Below the pieces are notes generated by a model that saw nothing but the letters and a program-made list of their open reading frames with translations, did not search any database and was not told the DNA's origin. 64,000 nucleotides of DNA from Actinoplanes aureus (GTDB taxonomy: Bacteria; Actinomycetota; Actinomycetes; Mycobacteriales; Micromonosporaceae), in NCBI RefSeq assembly GCF_015704865.1, contig NZ_JADQTO010000028.1, forward strand, positions 62,001 through 126,000, in the 5' to 3' direction. Positions 9,967 through 19,603 of the stretch are shown here, one piece after another. The stretch's first letter is position 1. The number at the start of each line of letters is the position of its first letter. A program made the translations under genes and the position numbers.

Positions 9967-11129
9967 CAGGCCGTCAGAACGGTCTGCATGAGGCGCACCA
10001 GATGCCGGTCCATCCCGGTACGCCGATCGAAGCGCACCCACCGGCTCAGATCGGCCACCACGTTGAGCGCCGCGTGCACCAGCACCCGCGCCTCGGCAGC
10101 CGGTACCTCCGGGCGCAGCCGGCCCAGCAGCCCCACCCACTCCTCGACGTGCAGCCGCTGCACCTTGCGCAGCTCGTGCCGGTCGGCGTCGGGCAGGTTG
10201 TTGTTCTCCGCCAGGTAGACCGAGACCAGGGCGCTGCGCTCGAAGGTCAGCTCGACGTAGGACTCGGCCATCCGGCGCAGCGCGTCCAGATCGCCGCCGG
10301 CTCCGGACAAGGCGACCGCGGTGGCCTCGGCGACGCGCTCCGAGGCGCGGTAGAAGGCGGCGGCGAGGATGTCCGCCTTGCCGGGGAAGTACCGGTAGAC
10401 GCTTGACGCGTTGATGCCCGCGGCCCGGCCGATCTCCTCGACTCCGACGGCGTGGTAGCCGTACCGATGGAAGAGCTTGACCGCCTCGGCGAGGAGGATC
10501 TCGCGGCGCGCGCCCACCCGCGTCGCCGGTTGTTCGCCGGGCTCCGGCCCCACCGGCGCCGGCGTCGGCGGCTCGTCGCTCAGCACCGCCCGCGCGACCC
10601 GGTGCAGGGCCGCCTCCGCGCGGCCCTTGGCGATCGCCGCGCGGTGCGTGCCGAGGCTGCCGAAGACGCTGAGCGCGGCGCGGCCCAGGGCTTCCGCGTC
10701 CGGCTCGGTCAGTTCGGGCCGGACCTCGCGCAACGGTACGGCCAGCCGCCGCACGAACGCGGCGAGCCCGGCCCGGAACTCCTCGCGGTGCTCATCGGTC
10801 AGATAACGCCACTCCCACTGGTAGAGCCCGGCCACCTTGCGGCCCTCGACGCCGAGCCGGGCGAGCACGGCGAGCAGCTCGTCCAGCTCGGTCGCGCTCT
10901 CGGTGGCGGTCAGCACGGTGCCGGCCAGCTGGCGGGTGGCGTGGACGAGCATCGCGTACTTGTTCGGGAAGTGCCGGTAGATCGCCGGGCCGCTGATCCC
11001 GACCACGGTGGCGATCTCGTCGATGCTCACGCCGTGGTAGCCGCGCTCGCAGAACAGCTCGGCGGCGGCCAGGGCGAGTTGCGCCTTGCGGTCTTTCGGC
11101 CGCTTCCGGGCTGCCGCTGCTGTCTGCAC
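9966..11129 (-). CDS. Tandem-domain TetR-family regulator
   Basis: About 387 residues, nearly twice the usual TetR size, with two complete TetR units in one chain. The first helix-turn-helix is VSIDEIATVVGISGPAIYRHFPNK and the second is VGVEEIGRAAGINASSVYRYF. Each is followed by a helical ligand/dimerisation region. One chain may therefore act as an internal pseudo-dimer. It lies between the acyl-CoA ligase gene and divergent fadA-fadB, so it is likely a fatty-acid or acyl-CoA-responsive repressor of these genes. The start is uncertain: GTG at 11129 was chosen; a GTG at 11165 is possible and neither has a strong ribosome-binding site. Confidence 0.85.
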   Translation of the reverse strand: MQTAAAARKRPKDRKAQLALAAAELFCERGYHGVSIDEIATVVGISGPAIYRHFPNKYAMLVHATRQLAGTVLTATESATELDELLAVLARLGVEGRKVAGLYQWEWRYLTDEHREEFRAGLAAFVRRLAVPLREVRPELTEPDAEALGRAALSVFGSLGTHRAAIAKGRAEAALHRVARAVLSDEPPTPAPVGPEPGEQPATRVGARREILLAEAVKLFHRYGYHAVGVEEIGRAAGINASSVYRYFPGKADILAAAFYRASERVAEATAVALSGAGGDLDALRRMAESYVELTFERSALVSVYLAENNNLPDADRHELRKVQRLHVEEWVGLLGRLRPEVPAAEARVLVHAALNVVADLSRWVRFDRRTGMDRHLVRLMQTVLTA

Positions 11130-11184
11130 GGGGCACAGCCTAGCTGTGAGTCGCCGCCTTGACACCTAGGGGAAACATCGGCAA

Positions 11185-11193
11185 AAGTTAGCC
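11185..11193 (+). promoter_or_regulatory. AAGTTAGCC motif upstream of fadA
   Basis: Reverse complement of GGCTAACTT, 27 bases before the fadA start. It matches the motifs before the acyl-CoA ligase gene and would place a repressor over the fadA promoter or leader. Confidence 0.4.
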
Positions 11194-11219
11194 GCAATTC
11201 GCATCCGAGGGAGTAGGCG

Positions 11220-12434
<1,215 letters not shown>

Positions 12435-12447
12435 GGAGATCTTGAAG

Positions 12448-14571
12448 ATGACTGAGACCATCCGCTGGAACCGCGAGGACGACGGCGTCGTCATCCTCAC
12501 CCTCGACGACCCCAACCACGGCGCCAACACCATGAACAGCGACTACGTGCGCAGCATGGAAGCCACCGTCGCCCGCCTGGAGGCCGAGCGGGAGCAGATC
12601 ACCGGCGTGATCATCACGTCGGCGAAGAAGTCCTGGTTCGCCGGCGGCAACCTGGAGGACCTCCGCTCGGTCGGCCCCGGCCAGGGCGCCGACGCGTTCG
12701 CCCTGTCCAACCACGTCAAGGCTCAGCTACGCCGGCTGGAGAAGCTGGGCCGGCCGGTGGTCGCCGCGCTCAACGGCTCGGCCCTCGGCGGCGGCCTCGA
12801 GCTGGCGCTCGCCACCCACCACCGGATCGCGCTGAACAACCCGCGGCTGGAGGTGGGCTGCCCGGAGGTCACCCTCGGCCTGCTGCCCGCCGGTGGCGGT
12901 GTGGTGCGTACCGTGCGGCTGCTCGGTCTGTTCACCGCATTGACCCAGGTGCTGCTCAAGGGCAATCGGCACCGGGTCGCCGCGGCCCGGGATCTCGGGC
13001 TGATCGACGAGATCGTCGAGACCCCGGAGGAGCTGATCACCGCCGCGCGGGCCTGGATCGCCGCGAACCCGGACGCGGTGCAGCCGTGGGACGTCAAGGG
13101 CTACAAGATCCCCGGCGGCACCCCGTCCACCCCGGCGCTCGCCGCGCAGCTGCCGGCCTTCCCGGCGAACCTGCGCAAGCAGCTCAAGGGTGCGCCCTAC
13201 CCGGCGCCGCGCAACATCCTGGCCGCCGCCGTCGAGGGCGCCCAGGTCGATGTGGACACCGCGTTCGTCATCGAGAGCCGGTACTTCGTCGAGCTGGTCA
13301 CCGGGCCGGTCGCCAAGAACATGATCTCGGCGTTCTTCTTCGACCTGAACGCGGTCAACAACCGCGACATCGGCGACGTGCCGCCGATCACCAAGGTGGC
13401 GGTGCTGGGCGCGGGCATGATGGGCGCGGCCATCGCGTACGTGTGCGCCCGCTCCGGCCTGCCGGTGGTGCTGCGCGACGTCACGCTGGACGGCGCGAAG
13501 CGCGGCAAGGCGTACGCGGAGAAGCTCGTCGCCCGCGGCAAGGGCAAACCCGAGCTGCTCGACCTGATCACCCCGACCGACCAGGTGGCCGACCTGGCCG
13601 GCGCGGACGTGGTGATCGAGGCGGTCTTCGAGGACCCGGCGCTCAAGCACAAGGTCTTCGCCGAGATCGAGGGCGTCGTCGCCCCGGACGCGCTGCTCTG
13701 CTCGAACACCTCGACCCTGCCGATCACCCTGCTCGCCGAGGGCGTACGCCGCCAGGCCGACTTCATCGGCCTGCACTTCTTCTCCCCGGTCGACAAGATG
13801 CCCCTGGTCGAGGTGATCAAGGGCGAGCGGACCGGTGATCTCGCCGTGCGGCGTGCCCTCGCCGTGGTGCAGCGGCTGCGCAAGACCCCGATCGTGGTCA
13901 ACGACAGCCGCGGCTTCTTCACCAGCCGGGTCATCGGCACCTTCACCAACGAGGGCCTGGCCATGCTCGCCGAGGGCGTCGCCCCGGCCAGCATCGAGCA
14001 GGCCAGCAGCCAGGCCGGCTACCCGGCCCCGGTGCTGCAGCTGATGGACGAGCTCACCCTCACCCTGCCCCGCAAGATCCGCAAGGAGTACCGGGCGGCC
14101 GCGGAAGCCGCCGGCGTCTCCTGGGAGCCGCATCCCGCGGACGAGGTCATCGACCGGATGATCGACGAGTTCGGCCGGCCGGGCCGCTCCGGCGGCGCGG
14201 GCTTCTACGAGTACGCCGACGGCAAGCGCACCGGGCTCTGGCCGGGCCTGTCCGCGTTCACCAAGCCGGAGGCGCGGTCGATCCCGTTCGAGGACCTCAA
14301 GGAACGAATGCTGTTCATCGAGGCGATCGAGACCGTCAAATGCCTCGACGAGGGCGTGCTCGCCTCGGTGCCGGAGGCCAACATCGGCTCCATCCTCGGC
14401 ATCGGCTACCCCGGCTGGACCGGCGGCGTCCTGCAGTACGTCAACCAGTACGAGGGCGGCCTGCCCGGCTTCGTGGCCCGCGCCCGTGAGCTGGCCGAAC
14501 GCTACGGCGACCGGTTCACCCCGCCGCCGCTGCTGCTGGCCAAGGCCGAGGCCGGAGAGGTCTTCGCCTAA
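12448..14571 (+). CDS. fadB: Fatty-acid oxidation complex alpha subunit
   Basis: 707-residue multifunctional enzyme. Residues 1-190 are an enoyl-CoA hydratase/isomerase domain with the oxyanion-hole loop ([12 protein letters not shown]) and the catalytic-Glu region [14 protein letters not shown]. From about 310 comes the NAD-binding fold of 3-hydroxyacyl-CoA dehydrogenase ([15 protein letters not shown]), with the catalytic region [17 protein letters not shown], then two C-terminal dehydrogenase domains. It converts enoyl-CoA to 3-ketoacyl-CoA for FadA. The ATG at 12448 was preferred over an in-frame TTG at 12442 because GAGGAG is then 9 bases upstream. Part of the fadA-fadB operon. Confidence 0.95.
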   Translation: MTETIRWNREDDGVVILTLDDPNHGANTMNSDYVRSMEATVARLEAEREQITGVIITSAKKSWFAGGNLEDLRSVGPGQGADAFALSNHVKAQLRRLEKLGRPVVAALNGSALGGGLELALATHHRIALNNPRLEVGCPEVTLGLLPAGGGVVRTVRLLGLFTALTQVLLKGNRHRVAAARDLGLIDEIVETPEELITAARAWIAANPDAVQPWDVKGYKIPGGTPSTPALAAQLPAFPANLRKQLKGAPYPAPRNILAAAVEGAQVDVDTAFVIESRYFVELVTGPVAKNMISAFFFDLNAVNNRDIGDVPPITKVAVLGAGMMGAAIAYVCARSGLPVVLRDVTLDGAKRGKAYAEKLVARGKGKPELLDLITPTDQVADLAGADVVIEAVFEDPALKHKVFAEIEGVVAPDALLCSNTSTLPITLLAEGVRRQADFIGLHFFSPVDKMPLVEVIKGERTGDLAVRRALAVVQRLRKTPIVVNDSRGFFTSRVIGTFTNEGLAMLAEGVAPASIEQASSQAGYPAPVLQLMDELTLTLPRKIRKEYRAAAEAAGVSWEPHPADEVIDRMIDEFGRPGRSGGAGFYEYADGKRTGLWPGLSAFTKPEARSIPFEDLKERMLFIEAIETVKCLDEGVLASVPEANIGSILGIGYPGWTGGVLQYVNQYEGGLPGFVARARELAERYGDRFTPPPLLLAKAEAGEVFA

Positions 14572-14624
14572 CGGCCACCTGCCGGCCGCCACGGTCGACA
14601 ACCGCCAGGTTACGGTTGTTGATC

Positions 14625-15338
14625 ATGTGCACGGAACACGAGTTACCCGGCGGCCGGGCGGATCACCGCCCGGCCGCTCCGTGGACCCCCGCGGTCCGCG
14701 CCCTGCTGCAGCACCTCGCCGACACCGGATTCGACGGCGCACCGGACCCGCACGAGACCGGCCTCCGGGGCGAGCCACTCGGCGAACAACGGCCCTGGCC
14801 ACGGTGGGTGCACGATGATGACACCCTCTGGCAGGTCGCCCAGTGGATGCGTGAGTACCACGCCGCCGTCGCCGGGTTCGTCCCGCCGGCCGGCGCCGAG
14901 TGGCGCAAGGGCGGCACCTGGGAACCCGGGCTGATCATCGGCCACAACGACGCCGTACCGGCCAATGTGGCCCATGCCGACGGTCGGCTCACCGGTTTCG
15001 TCGGTTGGGACTTCGCCGGCCCGGTCACGGCCGAGGCCGACCTCGCGTTCGCCGCCTTCGCCTGGGTGCCGCTGACCGCCCGGCAGGTCGCCGAGGCCGA
15101 GGGCTTCACCGCTTTCGCCGACCGGCCCCGCCGGCTGCGCCTGTTCCTCGACGCGTACGGCTGGCGCGGGACCCTGCGGCAGATCGTGCAAGAGGTCCGC
15201 GACCGGATCAGCGCCTCCATCCACGACATCCGCCGCCTCGCCACCTTGGGCGACACCACTTGCCAGAAAATGGTGGAAACCGGTTACGACCGGGAGCTCG
15301 CCACCGCGGTCCAGGAACTCGCCACGTTCCCACGCTGA
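14625..15338 (+). CDS. APH-family phosphotransferase
   Basis: 237-residue protein of the aminoglycoside phosphotransferase fold. It is short: the N-terminal nucleotide lobe is reduced, while the catalytic part is clear as IIGHNDAVPANVA, in which the usual HxD reads HND, followed by FVGWDFAGPVTAEADLAF, which supplies the metal-binding Asp. Similar proteins are often annotated only as phosphotransferases. ATG at 14625 was chosen, though TTG codons just upstream are possible. Substrate unknown. The PIG-L gene follows 86 bases later on the same strand. Confidence 0.75.
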   Translation: MCTEHELPGGRADHRPAAPWTPAVRALLQHLADTGFDGAPDPHETGLRGEPLGEQRPWPRWVHDDDTLWQVAQWMREYHAAVAGFVPPAGAEWRKGGTWEPGLIIGHNDAVPANVAHADGRLTGFVGWDFAGPVTAEADLAFAAFAWVPLTARQVAEAEGFTAFADRPRRLRLFLDAYGWRGTLRQIVQEVRDRISASIHDIRRLATLGDTTCQKMVETGYDRELATAVQELATFPR

Positions 15339-15424
15339 CAGCCGACAAGGATCCGGCAAGAAAACCCACAGAAGTCAGCAAGGGCGTCCCGCCATGCTCG
15401 GGGAAACGAGCAACGGAGGACACC

Positions 15425-16222
15425 ATGAACCAGGTCGCCGGCCTCGGCACCATCCTCGGCGTCTGGGCGCACCCCGACGACGAGGCGTACCTCTCCGGCG
15501 GTCTGATGGCCCTGGCCCGCGACGCCGGGTCACGAGTGGTGTGCGTGACCGCCACCCGCGGTGAACGCGGCACCGCCGACCCGGACCGCTGGTCACCGGA
15601 GCGGCTGGCCGAGCAGCGCACCACCGAACTGCGCGACTGTCTCGACGTCCTCGGTGTCACCGAGCATCACTGGCTCGGCTACCGGGACGGCGAATGCTCC
15701 CGGGTGCCGCCCGGCGAGGCGGTCGCGCGGCTCTGCCACCTGATCGACGAGATCCGCCCGGACACCGTCGTGACCTTCGGCCCGGACGGCAACACCGGCC
15801 ACCCCGACCATCAGGCCGTCGGCCGGTGGACCGCCGCCGCCGTCGACCGGGCCGCACCGGCGAGGACCCGGTTGCTCCAGTCCGCGGTCACCGGCGACTG
15901 GGAGCGGCAGTGGCGCATCGTCAACGAACGCTTCAGCGTGTTCGCCCCCGGATATCCGGTCACCCGGCGGGAGAGCGAACTCGCCCTGCACCTCACCCTC
16001 GACCCGGCCACCCTGGCCCGCAAGGTGAAGGCCCTCACGGCCCAGACCACCCAGACCGCCGGGCTGATCGCCGCCATGGGCGACGACCAGTACGCCGCCT
16101 GGGTCGCCGACGAAACGTTCGTCACCGGTGCGAGTGGTCCACTGGTCTGCGAACGCTGCTGGTGGGATCACGAGAACGCCCGGTGGCGCTGCGCCGGGAC
16201 CCCGGCGGCCAGCCTCCGGTAA
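15425..16222 (+). CDS. PIG-L/LmbE-family N-deacetylase
   Basis: 265-residue zinc-dependent deacetylase. The zinc motif AHPDDE is at residues 15-20 and the second metal site GHPDHQAVGRW near 118. In actinomycetes this family includes MshB (mycothiol) and natural-product or glycan deacetylases; nothing nearby settles which. The ATG is preceded by GGAGGACACC. The last 55 bases overlap the 3' end of the convergent ABC exporter gene, which is unusually long for a convergent overlap. Confidence 0.88.
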   Translation: MNQVAGLGTILGVWAHPDDEAYLSGGLMALARDAGSRVVCVTATRGERGTADPDRWSPERLAEQRTTELRDCLDVLGVTEHHWLGYRDGECSRVPPGEAVARLCHLIDEIRPDTVVTFGPDGNTGHPDHQAVGRWTAAAVDRAAPARTRLLQSAVTGDWERQWRIVNERFSVFAPGYPVTRRESELALHLTLDPATLARKVKALTAQTTQTAGLIAAMGDDQYAAWVADETFVTGASGPLVCERCWWDHENARWRCAGTPAASLR

Positions 16223-17901
16223 TAGGAGCTCGACCGCAGCAACTCCTCGTGCGTGCCGTCGGCCGCCACCACCCCGTCGTCCACCACCAGCACCCGGTCC
16301 GCCGACCGGACAGTGGAGAACCGGTGCGCGATCACCACCAGCGCGCACACCCGCGCCACCTCGCGCAACGCCGCCGCCAGGGCCCGCTCACCGTCCGGGT
16401 CCAGGTGCGCGGTCGGCTCGTCGAGCAGGATCACCTCGGGACGCGACAGCAGACACCGGGCGATCGCCACCCGCTGCCGCTGCCCGCCGGAAAGCCGGCC
16501 GCCGCGCTCACCGACCGGGGTGTCCAGCCCACGCGGCAGGGCCGCCACCACCGGGATCAGACCGGTCATGGCCAGCACCCGGGTCAGGTCGTCGTCGCCG
16601 GCCGGGCCCGCGCCGTACAGCAGGTTCTCCCGCAACGTGCCGGCCAGCAGCGGGCAGTCCTGCTCCACCAGGCCGACCACCGCACGATGCCGGGCGTACG
16701 GCAGCAGCCGCCCGCGCAACAGCACCCGCCCGTGATCCGGCTCGTAGAACCGTTCGGCCAACGCGAAGATCGTCGACTTGCCCGCACCCGACGGCCCGAC
16801 CAGCGCGACGTGCCCGCAGGACGGCACCGCGAAGCTGATGCCGCGCAGCACCGGCCGCGCCCGGTCGTAGCCGAACCAGACGTCGCGGAACTCCAGCACC
16901 GGCGGCTCCCGGCCGCCCATCGGCACCACCGCCACCGGCCGGTCCCGCTCCACCGGCAACGCCAGCACCTCGTTGATCCGGTGCAGCGCCCCGGAACCCT
17001 GCTGCACCGAGCTGACCGCCTGGAAGATCTCGTAGATCGGCGCCGACAGATACGTCATGGCCAGGGTGAACGCCACCAGCTCACCGAGCGTGGTCTCACC
17101 CGCCGCCACCCGGGTCGCGCCGACCAGCAGCACCACCAGGAACGCGCCGCTCACCGCCAGGTCGTTGGTCGGCCCGCTGAGCGCGACCAGCCCGGCCATC
17201 CGCAGGTTCTCCCGGTAGGCCCGGCCGGCCGACGTGTGCAGGCGCGCCGCCTCCACCGGCTCCGCCCGGCAGGCCCGCACCGTCCGGATGCCGCCCAGCA
17301 CCCGCTCCAGATCGGCCGCCAGGGTGCCCTCCGCCGTCTGCGCCACCCGCGAGGCCACCCGCAGCCGGCGCACCACCGCCAGCAAGCTGCCCACCGCCAC
17401 CGCGAACAGCACCACCACGAGACCCAGCAGCAACACGTCCAGCCAGCCCAGCATCACCACGATCGCCACCAGGCCGACCACACCGGCCACACCGGTGCCC
17501 AGGCTCTGCGCGACGAGCGTCTTCACCACCGCGGTGTCCCCGCACGCCCGGGCGATCAAGTCGCCGGTGCGCACCCGATCCAAAACGGACAGCCGGGCCC
17601 GGAGCAGGTGAACGGTGACCGCATGCCGCAGATCCCGCGTCATCGTCTCGCCGGTGTGCGCCTGCACGTAGCGAGCCAGCGCCAGCGCGGCGGCCTGCGC
17701 GGTGAACAACCCGGCGAGAGCACCGAACACCGGCCATGGCACCCGGCCGCCCGCCGCCGCGTCCACCGCCCGGCCGGCCAGCAGCGGCTGCGCCAGCGCC
17801 AGCGCCGAACCGAGCAGGCTCAGACCCGCGGCCCCACCGATCCACCGCCGATACCCGCGGGTCAGCTGCCGCAGATCCCGCAACCGGGCCCGATCCGACA
17901 A
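16168..17901 (-). CDS. ABC exporter, fused permease and ATPase
   Basis: 577-residue half-transporter expected to work as a homodimer or pair with another half. Six transmembrane segments fill residues 15-310. The ATPase domain shows Walker A GPSGAGKST, the signature LSGGQRQRVAIARCL, Walker B VILLDEPTAHLD and the switch histidine in VIAHRFSTVR. It belongs to the MsbA/lipid-drug exporter type; cargo unknown. The TTG start has GAGGAG seven bases upstream. It is a single gene, with no partner half-transporter beside it, and overlaps the PIG-L gene tail to tail. Confidence 0.9.
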   Translation of the reverse strand: MSDRARLRDLRQLTRGYRRWIGGAAGLSLLGSALALAQPLLAGRAVDAAAGGRVPWPVFGALAGLFTAQAAALALARYVQAHTGETMTRDLRHAVTVHLLRARLSVLDRVRTGDLIARACGDTAVVKTLVAQSLGTGVAGVVGLVAIVVMLGWLDVLLLGLVVVLFAVAVGSLLAVVRRLRVASRVAQTAEGTLAADLERVLGGIRTVRACRAEPVEAARLHTSAGRAYRENLRMAGLVALSGPTNDLAVSGAFLVVLLVGATRVAAGETTLGELVAFTLAMTYLSAPIYEIFQAVSSVQQGSGALHRINEVLALPVERDRPVAVVPMGGREPPVLEFRDVWFGYDRARPVLRGISFAVPSCGHVALVGPSGAGKSTIFALAERFYEPDHGRVLLRGRLLPYARHRAVVGLVEQDCPLLAGTLRENLLYGAGPAGDDDLTRVLAMTGLIPVVAALPRGLDTPVGERGGRLSGGQRQRVAIARCLLSRPEVILLDEPTAHLDPDGERALAAALREVARVCALVVIAHRFSTVRSADRVLVVDDGVVAADGTHEELLRSSSYYRRLAAGVPAQRHRAFS

Positions 17902-18168
17902 GGCGCCTCCTCGGAAGGCTGGTCGAGGAAGCCGACGCTAGCCAGCGCTGATCACCGTGGGCAACGGCGCCGTCACCCAGGCATACCGCCGGGCTTCAAG
18001 AGATTCACCCCTTCCCGGTACGCGTCATCGGCCGTCCCGCCGAATCCACACCGCACCGGACTACCACGCGGCCATCTGCCGGGGCACGGCCGCAACGCGG
18101 CCGCCGGGAAAGGGAGGCCGGTCGCGGCCACCGGCGCGCCCGCCCGAGGGGGGTGGCATCATCCGAGC

Positions 18169-19563
18169 ATGACCCTGCTGGCCGCGCTGCACGAGGACAC
18201 CGACCGCGCCGACGCCGTCACCACCGCCGATGGCTTGCTCTCCCGCCACGAGCTGCTCGGCCGGGCCGCCGGCGTGGCCGCCGAGATCGCCGGAGCGCCG
18301 ATCGTCGCGGTGCACGCCACTCCCACGACGGCCACGGTCACCGCGATCACCGGGGCGCTGCTCGCCGGCGTGCCGGTGGTGCCGGTGCCACCCGACGCCG
18401 GCGACCTGGAACGCAGCCACATCCTGCGCGACTCCGGTGCCACGCTGCTGCTCAGCGACGATCCGGCGGCCTCGGGCACCTCCGGCGTACCGGTCATGCC
18501 CGTCACCGGCGTACGGCCCGGCAGCGCCCCGCCGGAACCGGACGCACGGCGGCCGGCGCTGGTTCTCTACACCAGCGGCACCACCGGCCTGCCCAAAGGC
18601 GTGGTGATCTCGCGCGCCGCGATCGCCGCCGACCTCGACGCCCTGGCCGGCATCTGGCAGTGGACCGCCGACGACACCCTGGTGCACGGCCTGCCGCTCT
18701 ATCACGTGCACGGGCTCGTGCTCGGCATGCTCGGCCCGCTCCGGCACGGCTCGCCGCTGATCCACACCGGCCGGCCCACCCCGCAGGCGTACGCGTCAGC
18801 GGGCGGCACCCTGTACTTCGGCGTACCCACCGTCTGGTCCCGGATCGCCGCCGCCCCCGACGCGGCCCGCGCCCTCGCCCCGGCCCGCCTGCTGGTCTCC
18901 GGCAGCGCCCCGCTGCCGGTGCCGGTCTTCGACACCCTCAAGACGCTCACCGGACAGTCCCCGGTCGAGCGGTACGGCATGACCGAGACCCTGATCACCA
19001 TCAGCACCCGCGCCACCGGCGAACGCCGTCCCGGCCACGTCGGCCTGCCCCTGCCCGGCGTCGGCACCCGCCTGGTCGACGAGTCCGGCGCCGTCCTGCC
19101 CGCCGACGGCGTCACCATCGGGCATCTCCAGGTGAACGGCCCCACCCTGCTCGACGGCTACCTGCGGGACGGCGCCACCACGCCACCCGGCCTGGTCGAC
19201 GGCTGGTTCCCCACCGGCGACGTCGCCACCGTCGGCCCGGACGGCTGGCACCGCATCGTCGGCCGCGCCTCCACCGACCTGATCAAGACCGGCGGCTACC
19301 GGGTCGGCGCCGGAGAGGTCGAGGACACCCTGCTGCTGCACCCCGCCGTACGCGAGGCCGCCGTCGTCGGCACCCCGCACGCCGACCTCGGTGAGCAGAT
19401 CACCGCGTTCGTGGTCGCTGATCCGGTCACCCCGGACGAGCTGATCACCTTCGTCGCCGAACGCCTCGCCGCACACAAACGGCCCCGCGTCGTCCATCTC
19501 GTCGACCAGCTGCCTCGCAACGCCATGGGCAAGGTGCAGAAGAAGCAACTCGCCACCGGCTGA
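18169..19563 (+). CDS. matB: Malonyl-CoA/acyl-CoA synthetase, MatB-like
   Basis: 464-residue AMP-forming CoA ligase resembling Streptomyces MatB, which makes malonyl-CoA or methylmalonyl-CoA from the free diacid. It shares the LYTSGTTGLPKG loop, the HGLPLYHVHGLVLGMLGPL segment, RLLVSGSAPLPVPVF, ERYGMTETL and the C-terminal RNAMGKVQKK lysine motif. The N-terminal domain is short, as in MatB. Such enzymes feed extender units to polyketide or fatty-acid synthesis. No polyketide genes are nearby, so its role may be general malonate use. GAGGGGGG precedes the ATG. Broad acyl-CoA synthetase identity is certain; malonate specificity is inferred. Confidence 0.85.
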   Translation: MTLLAALHEDTDRADAVTTADGLLSRHELLGRAAGVAAEIAGAPIVAVHATPTTATVTAITGALLAGVPVVPVPPDAGDLERSHILRDSGATLLLSDDPAASGTSGVPVMPVTGVRPGSAPPEPDARRPALVLYTSGTTGLPKGVVISRAAIAADLDALAGIWQWTADDTLVHGLPLYHVHGLVLGMLGPLRHGSPLIHTGRPTPQAYASAGGTLYFGVPTVWSRIAAAPDAARALAPARLLVSGSAPLPVPVFDTLKTLTGQSPVERYGMTETLITISTRATGERRPGHVGLPLPGVGTRLVDESGAVLPADGVTIGHLQVNGPTLLDGYLRDGATTPPGLVDGWFPTGDVATVGPDGWHRIVGRASTDLIKTGGYRVGAGEVEDTLLLHPAVREAAVVGTPHADLGEQITAFVVADPVTPDELITFVAERLAAHKRPRVVHLVDQLPRNAMGKVQKKQLATG

Positions 19564-19603
19564 AACCTCAGGTCGGCAGAGTCCGCTGCCGAACAATCCG
19601 GGC

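Noticed and set aside
15694-19563. Very long plus-strand frame of over 1200 codons
   Set aside because: Only its last part, from 18169, is a real gene. The rest is Arg/Pro/His-rich shadow of the ABC exporter on the other strand.
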